Source: Saccoglossus kowalevskii (Eukaryota; Hemichordata; Enteropneusta; Harrimaniidae). From it: DNA of 27,801 nt. A program made the translations under genes and the position numbers. Location of the stretch: NCBI RefSeq assembly GCF_000003605.2, contig NW_003141314.1, forward strand, positions 194,576-222,376, read 5' to 3'. The notes below the pieces were generated by a model. It ran no database searches and had not been told where the DNA came from. It worked only from the letters and a program-made list of their open reading frames with translations. Below, one piece after another: positions 1 through 11,597 of the stretch (within the stretch, counting starts at the first letter, position 1; each line of letters begins with the position of its first letter).

Positions 1-1801
1 CCACAAAACACACATGTTTATCATATCAATTAAAAGGTTCTCTCTTCGAAAATTTTGGCCCACTTTTACATGGATTAAAGAATCATCCGCCGTTCATGTT
101 CCCTAGAAGTGGAAGTAACCAACCAAAATATCCACTAACGGGTTTTTAGCAGCATAACAACTCTGCCTGTTCATTCAAATGGCAGGGAATGGGCGAGGAT
201 GGGGTGCCCTAACTGGTGAAAGAACACACGCGTTGTCACGCCGTAGTGAAGGGAGTACAATTTAGGGATTGGCAATTTAGTCAGAACAAGTCACCTTCAG
301 CCGTATTATTCGGATTACACACAACGCCTGAAAAATAATATTTTCAATTCATTATGTTGGTGAGTTAGTGTGGGGCTTGTAATCTGTCATATACCATGTT
401 AGATCCATTGTTTGCCGCGGAATTCCTAGTTACAGAGGCGTGTCCTTATTGTTGTACACGAGATGTATGAGGCTAGAGATAAAGACCCGATTGTAAAAAA
501 CACGTAGGCACCGAGCTATGCGAACCTCTCAGGCCTTGATCTGTATAGAGTCGTGCATAATATGCGGAGGCATTCGACTGACCCCCAAGGTTTGCTCTAG
601 GGTGGAGATAGCAATCATTGCAGAATAAATGACAGTAAAAAAGTAATGCAAGCTGTTTTCAAATTATATTATACCACAGTCCCTCTTTGCACTATAAAAG
701 GACTGTGATTATACTAAACTGAAAAGCACTCATTTTAACCATATACTCCAGGGTATACCCTTTACAGGTCCGGATAGCATACCAGCTCGTTCGATGTCCC
801 GAGACACAGCTTGGACTGTGTGAAGGAATTTTACTGTTTGTCATTACGGAGATGTTCAGTACATTTTATAACCTCTTCTAGCGTACAAGACAATTTTACA
901 TAAATTAAAAATGGTCGCGTTTTCATATGTGAAAATTTTCCAGACACCATACCACCCGAGAACTGTACCAAGTTCTAATTGGACGAGCTACTCGGGAATT
1001 TAGATCTAAACTGTTCCCATGACCTTCGTCCAATCAATCACTCCCACGATATCTGGGTATTTGGGCGTGAATCTCTTTAACACAATGTTACTAAGCATCT
1101 CTGTTGTTGCTTAAATTTTCACCCAGCACTAAATATAAATGTCATATAGTGGGTCTTTGTAACGTCTTTGACTCAAGTACTGTTGATGGCAAATAGGGTA
1201 CAAAGTACGTTTTGTGTCCAGCCTGGACATGACAACCAATAGAATCACGCAGTAAACACGTGATTTGTTCACGGTCAAATTCGTCTTTATAGATACAAAA
1301 CGATGTCGTCGTCCCGGTTGCTTTTTTTGTTTATCCACGATAAAGACTTCATTGTACATGTGTCATATTTCTCGTATTATTCGGACTGTCTGTTGCTCAA
1401 TCAAAATTAGCAACTGTTTTAAAGCGGATATTCCAACGTATGCATAGTGCGAGTAAATTCGGACATTTCGCTGAATTGCCTCGCCGTATAACTTGCATTA
1501 TAGCCTGTCCCTCAAGTCGCTCTTACGAGACGCGGGCGGCTCAAACGATATGAAGTAGTACATTAGGCAGTGTAGCAGCCGACTGGGGGCGCTCCTTGCT
1601 TTTATCGTTGGGTATGGTTAGCAATTGAGTTCACGATAACAAGAAATGAGTTGATCACAAAACCTGTGGCATTACTTACATATATACATAATTAATTCAT
1701 ACAAACTTGAACTTATTCACTGAAAATATTTGTATAAATCATACATAAAAAACGTTTTTCTTCTCTCTCTATTGATTATGTAGTTGACCTCGGTTACGGA
1801 G
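1..1801. other. Upstream region, no supported coding exon
   Basis: This is AT-rich sequence with stops in all frames. The open stretches here are short, have no recognisable domain and are not supported as genes. A slightly more GC-rich patch at about 1500-1615 could hold the promoter or a 5' untranslated exon of the TPR gene, but I see no clear TATA box or initiator. The region ends in a pyrimidine-rich tract (about 1755-1770) and an AG at 1782-1783, just before the open frame of the next gene. Confidence 0.4.
1755..1783 (+). promoter_or_regulatory. Candidate 3' splice site before first visible TPR-gene exon
   Basis: A run of T and C (about 1755-1770) is followed by TATTGATTATGTAG, with AG at 1782-1783. 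The TAG is also an in-frame stop directly ahead of the open frame, so translation cannot begin earlier on an unspliced transcript. The arrangement fits an upstream non-coding or coding exon spliced in at 1784. If that exon is untranslated, the first ATG is at 1802. Transcript data would settle it. Confidence 0.45.
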
Positions 1802-2255
1802 ATGGCGACAAAACACGTGCATATGCAAGATTTCGGGAAACCGACAATCATCGATGACGTCACATACTATGGGGACATGAACGATGATGTCAGCGATGAC
1901 GAAGACGCTGATGGCGTGTTCAGCCAATCACAACACAAGCACATTGCATTCGGCATGAATGACAATTTCATGGAAGATTTACATTTGCCGTTACACCAGT
2001 TAAACGACTCGTCCCATAGTGAGGATTTATCGACCCAGAGACCACAGGAAGCTAATATTCTGCGTAAGCGGGAGTCAATTCCCAAGCTGCCCCAGAAGCC
2101 CGACGAGACTACGGGCGTACGGTTCACGGGAACGTCACAAGCAGAAAATAAAGAAAATAATTTGTTCTTTAATACGAGCGCCAAAGGTGATAGCAGTGCG
2201 GATACAAGCGGGTCGTCACGATCACCGTGGATTAATACCAAACACGAGATTGCAG
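1802..2255 (+). other. Coding exon 1 of TPR gene: acidic disordered N-terminus
   Basis: This exon supplies 151 codons plus one base. The protein is rich in Asp, Ser, Asn and Gln, with a DDVSDDEDADG stretch followed by a Ser/Thr/Pro-rich part, and no recognisable domain. The exon ends GAG ATT GCA G before gtaatt. Reading through the splice site gives a stop at 2318-2320. The composition suggests a flexible tail that could be phosphorylated; that is inference. Confidence 0.7.
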
Positions 2256-5200
2256 GTAATTCATTTGTTACCACATATATTGTACACATGTATCATTATT
2301 TATCTAATCATAATAATTAGGAGAAAATCCGTAAAACGAATCCGATATGTATACTTCACATGAATGTGTATTCTGTCGATGGTACAACGATTTTTTTTGT
2401 AGAAGAACAATCTGCGCGCATGCGTATTGAAGTTCTTTATTTTTTATCCAAAGAATATTATTTTTTATTATCAAGGTAGAGTGCTACACAAAAGTAAAAA
2501 TATTGTCATTTTCTTTATTTTCCATAAAAACAGATTGACAGTGAAGCATACTCTTGACTAATAATTGTGCACAGATTTTGACACAAAATATTGCTACTGA
2601 TATTGTACACTAAAATATGCGCACATTAAAAAAAAATCACGAGTAGCACTCTACTTTAAAAAAACACACAATATTGTCTTCCATGTCACATCTTTAATGT
2701 GATGCTCTCATGTCAGCAATACGTATTACCAGAAACTCATTTTGTTCTATTTGTATTCTCCCCAATAGGTTCTCCAGAAAATTCAACTCGTTCATTACCT
2801 TTGTGGGACATTGAAAAAAATCTCGCAGAAGAACTGAAAAATTTCGCCGATATGGGAAAACTGGAAGAGGAGTCCCGTTTACTGACCGCACTGGGGCGGG
2901 TATATCTGGAACGGGCCAAGCTGACTGGCGATGGTGGTGACTTCATGAAAGCATCCGCGCTATACAACGGCGCGTTAAACAGATCCCGAAAATTCGGCAC
3001 CCAGAGCCAAATTGAGAGCTCTATCGAACGAGTTAAAGATGTCGAAATAGCGCTGTTGAAAACAATGTTTGGTGAAATGGGCAGCGAGATTGTCTGCGAT
3101 TACGATACGGACAAGGGACTAAAATCAATGCTGGACAGAATGCGAAAAGACTGCCTCAAAGAACTAACGGACATCAACAAAAATTGCGACCTGTCGGCAA
3201 CTGGTGGAAATACAGACTGGTCGGAGAGGATCGCCATAAAACGTGCGCATTCCGTCAGAGGGGTATATCATAATTTCGCCGATCGCCTGAAAAGGTATTT
3301 AAGTCTTCTTCTCGATGAATGCGGGCACGTTCTCGGAGAACCACAGTGCAGTTACGGTGTCGTGGCGTTAGGATGCCTGGCGAGAGAAGTGGCGACGCCG
3401 TACTCTGAAGTCCAGCTCGCTGTACTCGTAGATGAATACGGGGACAATGATGAGAATAAATGCTATGCAATGAATTTGCTATATTTACTGCAGTTGAAAG
3501 TAATACACATGGGGGAGACGCCGATCCATACCATGGGCATCAAATCGTTAAACGACCCGACCGATCCCGAAAGAAACTGGTTTCACGATTCCGTAACCGA
3601 GGGTGGATTAGTTATTCGTTTTGAACACGTGGTCGCCGACATCCAATCAAAACGCAAAAGATCGCGCTTCCCTTATTTTGATCTTGTCATGACGCCGAAG
3701 GACATGGCCAGTTTGGTGATGGAGATTTCTTGCACCGATAGAGGTCGCAATCTCGGCGAGGATTTATTGGCCGTTGTCCATCTTTCAGGCGAACAATCTG
3801 TCGTCGACGACTACAAGAATAGAATAACAAAAATCACAGCCGGACCACCAGTCAAAGGGTTCAGACAGCTCACACCTGGACCACGGGGAATTAAATTCGC
3901 GCAAAAGACCGTCGGTAAGGATTTGGCGAAAAAAATAGCCATTGCCCATCTTAGTGAGTTCTGCCACAGAAAGTTGCATCTTGGTAAAGAGAGCAACGAG
4001 ATCGACATACAAATGAACATGTGCAATTTTTCAAGCTCCGCAATGACGGCAATAGCCCAATACTTTCAACTCACGTCGCAAACTCCATGGGATGTTATTG
4101 ACGAAATGCAAGGACGGAAACTCATTGACACCGAGGGCGCTAACAATCTACGAATCGCTGTCAGTGGAGCTTTCGAACTGCAAATGCAGACTTCACTTCA
4201 CGGGCAGTTTGATAAGCGCCCGTCGTCGAGAAATTTGAAAACCCGGGGCGTTAAGCGTCAGGTTGACTCGGTACCGCGCATAACGGACGTACTGATGTAC
4301 AGGTTCTACTATACAATGCTTCCCCTTGCACAACTACTGGGCGAAGCTTTCATCGAAACCGACGGGATGGCCAACGAACACATGTTTATAGGCAGTCGTT
4401 TCCATGACAACAACATCGCAAACCAGCTGCACGTGTTGTGGATGCTTCATCGATACGAACCAATTGGCGACGTGTTGGAAGAATTGGTACAACATAACCA
4501 TTCAAATTACCGCGCAATACTCGACTTTATCGGAATCGTGATGAAGTCCAAAGAATTTCGCTCAGAGCAAACTGTAAATGTGGATAGCGGCAGCGAAAGT
4601 AGTAGAAACATGGAAACGCCGGTAAAGATTTACGAAGAACCAACGTCCCTTCCATATTCACAGCTGTGCACGATCGCCGGTGCCTGGAGGAGACGGGAAC
4701 TGAGTGCTGACCCCGAACAGCATAAAGCATCTGTTGTTCGTGGATCAACGCTATCTCCAATCCAACAACTCGGTGAGCACGCCAGAACACGTGACGGGTT
4801 GATGGAATTGCTTTCATACTCGGAGAAAACGATGAAAATCGAGTTGGCAAAATTAACGGACGGGGACGACATGTCGGTATCACCGTCGGAAATTAACGAC
4901 ATGACGAACATCGCAATGCTGTGGTATTACTTGGGGAAGACAGACAAGTCTCAGTATTGGTACGGCAAAGCTCTGACGACGTTGCGGTGCAAACACGGTG
5001 ACAAATACACCAGTCCAGGAGCAGCATATATTTTACGGCAACTGGGTAGAACGTGCGAAGCTAAAGACGAAATCAGCAAAGCTCAAGGTTTCTACACGCA
5101 GGCACTGAGGATGTGCCGCCGACTTTACGGACTGAAATCTAGTCACCCTGAAACAGCTGCGTTGCTTAGCAACCTTGCTGATTGTTACGCCATACTTGGC

Positions 5201-7003
5201 GACAGCAAGAAAGCGCTCGCTTTTCACACCCACTCCCTGAATATGTACCACGATATCTACGGTGCCAATGCTTCGCACATTAAAATCGCATCTGCGTACA
5301 ACAACACTGGGAACGCGTGGAACGTCATGGGCGATCACAAAAAAGCCGCGCATTACCACCGAAAGGCACTTGAGATGAAACATAAGATATACGGAGAAAA
5401 AACCGAGCACCCAGATGTGGCGGCCTCACTCCATAATTTAGGCGTTGCCATGGAAGCTATGGGAGACCTCAACGGCGCCTTCGACAAATATAACCGGTCG
5501 TTCGAAATGAAGAACTACTATTACGGGCAGCATTCAGCGCACCCAGATATCGCTGTTTCACTTATGAACATGGGGAACATCAAAGCGGCAACGGGAGCTT
5601 GTGAATTGGCAATGGGATACCTCAGTCAAGCGATGGCGATGTACAAATTGATGTACGGGGAAGATGCGGCTCATCCTAGCATCGCGAATTGCCTGTCAAG
5701 TATAGGTAATTTATACGAGTATTCTGGGAGTTACGAAACCGCCGTCACTTATTATAAACAAGCCCTTGAAATGAAGAGAGTAGCGTATAAGAAGCACGTC
5801 TCCCACCCAGACATCGCGGCAACTTTGAATAATCTTGGCAGCACTTTTGACTCCCTTGGCAAGTATGAGAAATCAATCGAGTGTTATTTAGAAGCCTTAG
5901 AGGTGTATAGGTTATCATACGGTGAGGAATCTAATCATCCAGAGTTGGCGGCCACGTACAGCAACTTAGGGAGTACATTTACATGCCAGGGAGAATACAG
6001 AAAAGCTCTGAGCTATTATGAAAGTGCGCTTTCAGTCAAAACTCGGTTGTACGGCGAGGACGCACCAAATGCCGATTTGGCGTTGTCCAACGTCAACGTG
6101 GGCAATATGTGGGATGCCCTGGGCGAATACAACATGGCTGTCGGTTACCATGACGCTTCCCTCAATATATACAGAAGAGTGTACGGAGAAGATAGTGTCC
6201 ATCCGGACATCGCATCGGTTTTGACGAATCTGGGGAACACATGGGGATCGCTCGATGATCACACGAAAGCAATTGCGTACCACAAAATGGCACTTGACAT
6301 GTATAGAAGGTTGTCCAACGATGAAGAAGTCACCACCGATATCGCAAACGCGCTAAGTAACCTTGGCAACGATTACGCCGCCATTGACAATTACGAAAAA
6401 TCAGTGGAATGCCACAAAGATGGATTGGAGATATTCAAGAAACTCGCCAGTGAGGGCGGTGATAGCTTAGATGTTGCGTCGGCTTTGACTAACCTGGGGA
6501 ACGTCTGCGACTCTATGGGAGACTACGTGAAAGCTATGGAATGTCACAAACAAGCCCTGGGAATATACAGGGATATCCATGGGAACACTGATAACGTGGA
6601 TATCGCATCGGCGCTTAGCAACATCGGCAACGCGATCGAGTCGATCGGTGACAACAATGCTGCCATCGATTATTACGAGCAAACACTACAGATGTACCGT
6701 AACATTCACGGGCAAGGCGTCTCACACGTCGATGTCGCTTCGTCATTATACAACATCGGTTCTGCCTACGACGAATCGAAAGAGTTCAGAAAAGCAATAT
6801 CTTACTACGAACAAGCGTTAATCATGGGGCGGGAGGTGTTCGGTCAGAAGACGGAACACCCACTGGTTATGAGTTGTCTACACAGCCTCGGCTTGGCCTG
6901 GGAGAGTCTAGGCAACCACGACAAAGCTAAAGACTATTTTGAAGAAGCTTTTGTCAGGGAAGATGAAGGTGGGTCGAGTGAGAGCGGTACAGATTCACTG
7001 TAA
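1802..7003 (+). CDS. Nucleotidyltransferase-like (DUF294/GlnD type) and TPR-repeat protein, two exons
   Basis: Exons 1802-2255 and 2769-7003 are joined by a GT-AG intron in phase 1: GCA G before gtaatt, and GT TCT after ccaatag. The product is about 1562 residues. Residues 1-151 are acidic, Ser/Asn-rich and probably disordered. Residues about 163-225 form a TPR-like helical pair. Residues about 330-640 resemble the putative nucleotidyltransferase DUF294 family, related to the GlnD PII-uridylyltransferase N-terminus. Residues about 660-860 are mixed helical and unassigned. Residues 863-1550 are sixteen TPRs of kinesin-light-chain/nephrocystin-3 style. No signal peptide or membrane segment is visible, so the protein is probably intracellular. 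The start was placed at the first ATG after the in-frame stop at 1781. Known for the family: TPR arrays bind proteins. Inferred: a scaffold with a pseudo-enzyme domain. I know no named orthologue. Confidence 0.85.
2473..2657. mobile_element. Small inverted-repeat element in intron 1 (MITE-like)
   Basis: Positions 2473-2489 (AAGGTAGAGTGCTACAC) and 2641-2657, read in reverse complement as AAAGTAGAGTGCTACTC, match at 15 of 17 positions, with a perfect 12-base core (2476-2487 and 2643-2654). The enclosed sequence is AT-rich and has no coding potential. The whole unit is about 185 bp and lies inside the intron (2256-2768) of the TPR gene. The size and structure fit a MITE, a non-autonomous DNA transposon. 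I could not identify a target-site duplication, so a local inverted repeat of other origin remains possible. Confidence 0.45.
3150..4230 (+). other. DUF294/GlnD-like nucleotidyltransferase region with degraded active site
   Basis: This segment encodes residues about 279-639 of the TPR protein. The recognisable core is at 3356-3418 (residues 348-368): LGCLAREVATPYSEVQLAVL. The family pattern is a Gly-Ser turn, then Leu-(Ala/Gly)-Arg-x-Glu, then Thr-Pro-Tyr-Ser-Asp-x-Asp/Glu. Here Gly353, Arg357, Glu358 and TPYS are kept, but the Ser after Gly is Cys354 and the two metal-binding acids become Glu365 and Gln367. A later helical piece at 4142-4210 (residues 610-632, NNLRIAVSGAFELQMQ) resembles the C-terminal helical part of DUF294 proteins. 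The fold assignment is by motif recognition only. Confidence 0.6.
4901..6966 (+). repeat. Sixteen tandem TPR units (about 44 residues each)
   Basis: Residues 863-1550 repeat with a period of 44 residues, one unit being 43. Each unit has a first helix of the form IAxxLxNLGNxxxxxGDYxKA, a second helix xxYYxxALEMYRxxYG, and a linker usually ending in HPD. The period and the YG...HP linker are typical of TPR_12-type repeats in kinesin light chain, nephrocystin-3 and related proteins. Units 11-13 (6220-6600) have lost the YG...HP linker, while the helix positions remain. The units differ strongly at the DNA level, so the array is old rather than recently amplified. Confidence 0.9.
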
Positions 7004-7186
7004 ATGGAGATCTGCTGACAAGTACTAAGGCGAACAGTCGAACGAACAGTCGAACTTAGCGTATCGGATACATAATGCACAATGCCGATAACCTTATTCT
7101 CAACCACGTCGTAATTAAAGGGTGGTAGTCGTCGCATTGAGTATGATATCAGTTCCAAATGACGTACAGATAGATTGTAAAGGAAT
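7004..7186 (+). promoter_or_regulatory. TPR gene 3' UTR and candidate polyadenylation signal
   Basis: The stop is TAA at 7001-7003. The first AATAAA on the sense strand downstream is at 7184-7189, giving a 3' UTR of about 200 bases. A 12-base direct duplication (CGAACAGTCGAA twice) lies at about 7032-7055. The AATAAA overlaps the left end of the inverted-repeat element described next, so the poly(A) signal may have come with that element. No cleavage site can be proved from sequence alone. Confidence 0.4.
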
Positions 7187-7495
7187 AAAGGGCGGTAGTC
7201 GTTGCGCCGCGCATGTGCGACATTTTTGTTGATGAACATTGATTTCCCACAATCCAGTGCGCTCTTCTAAAGGAATCACACGTATGAGGTTGGACCTTGG
7301 CGCGACTTGTACTAATTACCGTCGGCGACTCCTTCGATAACTTCCAATCACCCCCAAAAAATACCTAATTAAAGCTTGGTAACGTCCCAGTTTGTACTCG
7401 TTGATCTGCGCAACAGCCAAAGTCGCCATTTTTGTGTATATGAGACCCATATATCTCGCGCATGCGTGGCGGGACGACTACCGCCCTTTAAGTAC
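7114..7495. mobile_element. Inverted-repeat element with an extra end copy (MITE-like)
   Basis: The sequence at about 7187-7218 begins AAAGGGCGGTAGTCGTTGCG and continues through CGCATGTGCGA. The sequence ending at about 7492, read in reverse complement, begins AAAGGGCGGTAGTCGTCCCG and continues through CGCATGCGCGA. The arms match over roughly 34 bases with a few differences and enclose about 300 bp. A third copy of the end, AAAGGGTGGTAGTCGTCGCA at about 7117-7136, lies in direct orientation about 70 bases before the left arm. The G+C-rich arms stand out from the AT-rich flank. The size fits a MITE. No clear target-site duplication was seen. Confidence 0.5.
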
Positions 7496-8440
7496 ACGAA
7501 TTTTTGAACGTGTTTTTCACGACGACGACCACCGAAAAACCGAGTGTTTTAAGTAAATCATTAAATGACTTGGTTATAAAACACGATGCAGTACTAAACA
7601 CAATAAGTGCAAAGCAGTAATTGATTTTAATTTCCCGAAGAAACACGCGTTGATTAGGAACATCCATAGAACGCTAAACTAACTATGCAGTATTTACGTT
7701 ACACTGCGATTTTTATGGGACTACTAGCATTTCTAACTCCTGAATCCGAGCGAGTATATTAGATCAAGCAACATGTCCCCAATCAGAGTGTTATTAATAT
7801 TTACAAGTGTGGTGGCGTTATGTTATGTCATTATTATGTTTCGTTGACGTTGAACGCAATCGTACGCAGAACCATGCAGAGCCCGGTTTAATTCACGTAT
7901 TAACAAGTTTGAGTTGATTTAGATAATTAGAGGGGTCGCCGTTCGGAGGATGTTATTATATACACTGTGGTGGGTAAAGTGGGAAACAAACGCACGAATG
8001 TGTGTTGTATAATGATTGGGGTGAATATAAAATGTCCCCGGCTTACGTGAGTAAACTTTTTGCACCCCTCCCGATTTCAAGTGAGCAACCATTAAGTTAC
8101 TATAAATCCTTACCTTTTAGAGGATACAGCAAACGTAGCAGCAGCAGTCAATTGAAGTTCATTTAATGACGTATTCATTTTGATTTGAGACTGAGAGTTT
8201 TGTTATGTTCCATTGTATTTAATATTTGAATTGGTTGTAATAAATAAGAACTCCGTGACGTTTTAACATAACAGAAATCCAGAATGGGGCATTGTTTCTG
8301 TGCGTGCTTGCAATGTCCGAGCATCATTGCCCGGTAGCATGCTATTTTTGTATTTAGTTGTTCACCAAATAGCTTAGGTGCAGATAATATATCTTCCCTA
8401 CATGTATTTTTTATTATTAAGATCCAGCTGTGGGTCAATA

Positions 8441-8457
8441 TGATTGATTGATTGATT
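8441..8457. repeat. GATT microsatellite (about four units)
   Basis: The sequence GATTGATTGATTGATT is a short tandem repeat in non-coding DNA. No function is suggested. Confidence 0.7.
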
Positions 8458-11400
8458 TATGTATACAATGATTGAGATATATAAAGAGGAAAATTAATAT
8501 ACAAGGTATTATGCACACAATTTGAATAATTCAGGTGTGGACCATGAAAATAGTTCAGCAGAACTAGTATAGTGCATGGCCCTATCACTTAAAATAAATA
8601 ACTAGTATGAACAGAAAGTGGTATGGTAACATATAAATGAGTAAGTACCTAATCCGAAAAAATACATGAGTAAATTAAATATCTAACTTAAAACAAATAG
8701 CAGTAAGTGGTATGCATCATTTGGACGACAGGATGCTCACTGTGATAAGAGCAATTTTTTCAGTGCTGTTTTAAATTAGTTTCTATTGCGTAAACCTTTT
8801 ATTTGGACAGTAAGGGAATTTCAATATTTGACCGCTGAATATGTGAAGTTATGTTGGGAAAGTGATAAATTCATTTTCGGGACTGACAAGTTTCCATTGG
8901 AAATGGCTGTTGTTGGGTAACGATGGGAATGCAGATCAATATAATAATAGCTCTTCTTGTGTCGGTTTTTAATCTTTGTCATTTAGTCATTTCTGATACA
9001 TTTGTTGTCCTTAAAGATGTTAATTTTGGATATTGAAATTTTATCGACACACTGGATCTAAGGTTCTTCCCACAGACTTGCGTAACACGAACATGCGACG
9101 CTGACTGGCAACGCCAAATTGCATTGCAAATAAAAGTCGTCAAAGTACACTATTTCCTCATACAATTGAAACTACATGTATCACCACTCGATACGCACAG
9201 GAGTATGTTTATTAAACACTCACCAGCGCGAAAACTGCGACAAGAATGATCTGTTTGAAGTTGTTTTCCCCGTACGTATTACTCTAGTGATACCCATTTT
9301 CTTGATGCCGAACGAGGACAAAATTAATTGGCTAAATAACGTCACTGTAGTTGAAAATCCCTCGGAAAGTGGAACAGCTAAAATGGTCGTCTGCTACTAT
9401 TAGTAGTTTGCTATGAATCTCTTTTTATTTAACGCTGTTGTATATTTCCCCACACCCCACGGGCATGGAAAGACAATTATTTGTACATTTCGCTTAAAAG
9501 ACTACGCATCTGAAGCAGATGAAATACATCCATCATTAATACGTACTACAGTGACGTCATATTGTCATCGTTCGACCTGAAGAAAATGACAGCCACCGAA
9601 CTTACGTGTGGCTCGGAGCACTAAATCTCGGGAATAAACATTAAACTTATCACTGTTTTTTGTCACGCGTTTCGCTTTGGTGAGAGCGTAATAAATATAT
9701 TATCGATTGAGAATAGTTTCGATGGTGTGATGCGAGAAAATATTCTGCTTTTGTCTACTTATATTTTCAATACCGTTTGGCGTTGTACTTTTGTGTTACG
9801 CAAGTCTATGAGAGGAATCATAGCTCTTCTATGTGGATAAAATCCCAATATATAAAAACAACAAATATAAACTTCGTCGCGCAGCGCGCACTCGAATTTT
9901 GTGTAAACAGTGTACATGTATTTTGCACGCGCTGTATACGTTGCTATGAGTCCCACATCGAACATGACCGTGACGCAGCGAGACGATCACCGCTTATTAA
10001 GAACACCAGAAACTACAGGTCGACGATATACAAACTCATGCAATATTCTGGTTTGATATCACAATATGTGATAGGAGAATACAATCTAACACCTGATGTG
10101 TGGAATCACTTGCAACATGTCATATATCTACATTCTCTATTCCAGCATTCTGCCGCTCATTACAAGTAATCGCATGCAATTTTTGTTTGACTACTCAATA
10201 ACAATTAAATATTCTGTTTTATTACCAGTCTGAGATAGATCTAAAAGTATATGTAACAATTTCCTCTGGCTAGATGCGCAATATGCACACGGGTGATTGC
10301 TACCAAAATTGTTTTCACTGCAGTGACCGCAATGGAATGAATACTACGCCCTCTTGCATAATTATGCGAAATGGCGTGCGCCCGCAGGGTTTGAATTAAC
10401 CATATCAGTGTTGAACACCAGACTATCATTATTGATACGGTTATTATTAATATATTTATTATCTGATGGAATAAACTTGAATGGCCGACTTTCGAGCTTT
10501 TGAAAACAGTGACATCAACGAAAATCCTGAAATCTAACTAGGTAGATGCTGATAACTAGGTGATTATGGTTATCACAGTTCTATTTACTGGTTTGACATA
10601 TTGAGAGGTTATTGACAAAGTAATGTTATAGTGTGTGCACCTCATTACTCAGTATATAATTTTCTTTTTTTTTATATATCTTTTTGACATGTAAATATTA
10701 TATGAATAAAAAAATATAAGAGAAAAAAAATTAAATGAACATTGTATGAAAGGATTCGTCAATCAATGAAATTATACATTGATTTGTCAACATTTCACTA
10801 TGTTGGATTTTGGCAACTTGGCATGAACAACGTTTGTATAACCAAACTGTAAGTTGGATATGAAAACTTGAATCATTATGCATAGAGTAATGTCACAATA
10901 TAGTCCTAGTTGTATTGAATGATTTTCAAAATCAGCAATAAGATTATACGGTCAAACAATTAATCATTGCTTGCATTTCCACTATGCCAACTAAATATAT
11001 ATTAGCATGTCAGGGATAATTGACCTATTTCGAAAAATAGTTCAGTTATTTTTTTATCTGGGATTACTGAACAATTGCATAATTGCATACATTTTGGCTA
11101 TCAGTGGAAGCTTTCAGCAGACATCAAATAATCTGTTTGAGGTTTGTGTCTTCCAGAAATGAATTCAATGGTGTAATAAGGGACAACAATGGGAAACTGT
11201 TCACAACAATGATATTGCCATCCACCAAAAAATACAGTTTTCAAGAGATATGCTGTCTAAATCATGATGTTGTCAGATTAAACATGGTTGTCTATTTTGA
11301 AGGCACCAATGAATGTAATTTTTACGTCAAAGCCTTTTCACTTATAGAATAGGTATACTGTCTGCTACATTCTATCACATACACACAGACACAAATAAAA

Positions 11401-11530
11401 GAATTCTATAAATATTTTTATGTAATTTTATGCAAAATATAAATGTAACATTTTAATTTAGGGAAAGGGTTTGTTTGTTTGAGACATTCTTCACTTCTCT
11501 TACCCTCTGTTTGCTCACATTTACGATGAC

Positions 11531-11597
11531 AAACAATAATAAGAATTCAATAATAATAACAATAATAAATGACAATAATAATGACGATAATAATGAT
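11531..11597. repeat. AAT-rich degenerate trinucleotide tract
   Basis: The tract holds repeated AATAATAAT with interruptions (AAC, GAC, GAT) over about 65 bases. It is a decayed trinucleotide microsatellite in intergenic DNA. Confidence 0.65.

Noticed and set aside
1867-2289. Minus-strand open frame of 140 codons opposite TPR exon 1
   Set aside because: It is a shadow of the plus-strand exon, whose splice junction and continuation are clear.
9777-10169. Open frame of 130 codons on the plus strand
   Set aside because: It depends on a non-ATG start, is Cys/His/Tyr-rich in a way typical of random AT-rich sequence, and shows no domain, splice context or codon bias like the real exons.
11083-11352. 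Open frame of 89 codons on the plus strand
   Set aside because: It has no recognisable family and no ATG at its start. The ATG at about 11159 leaves about 64 residues without motifs. An isolated exon cannot be excluded but is not supported.
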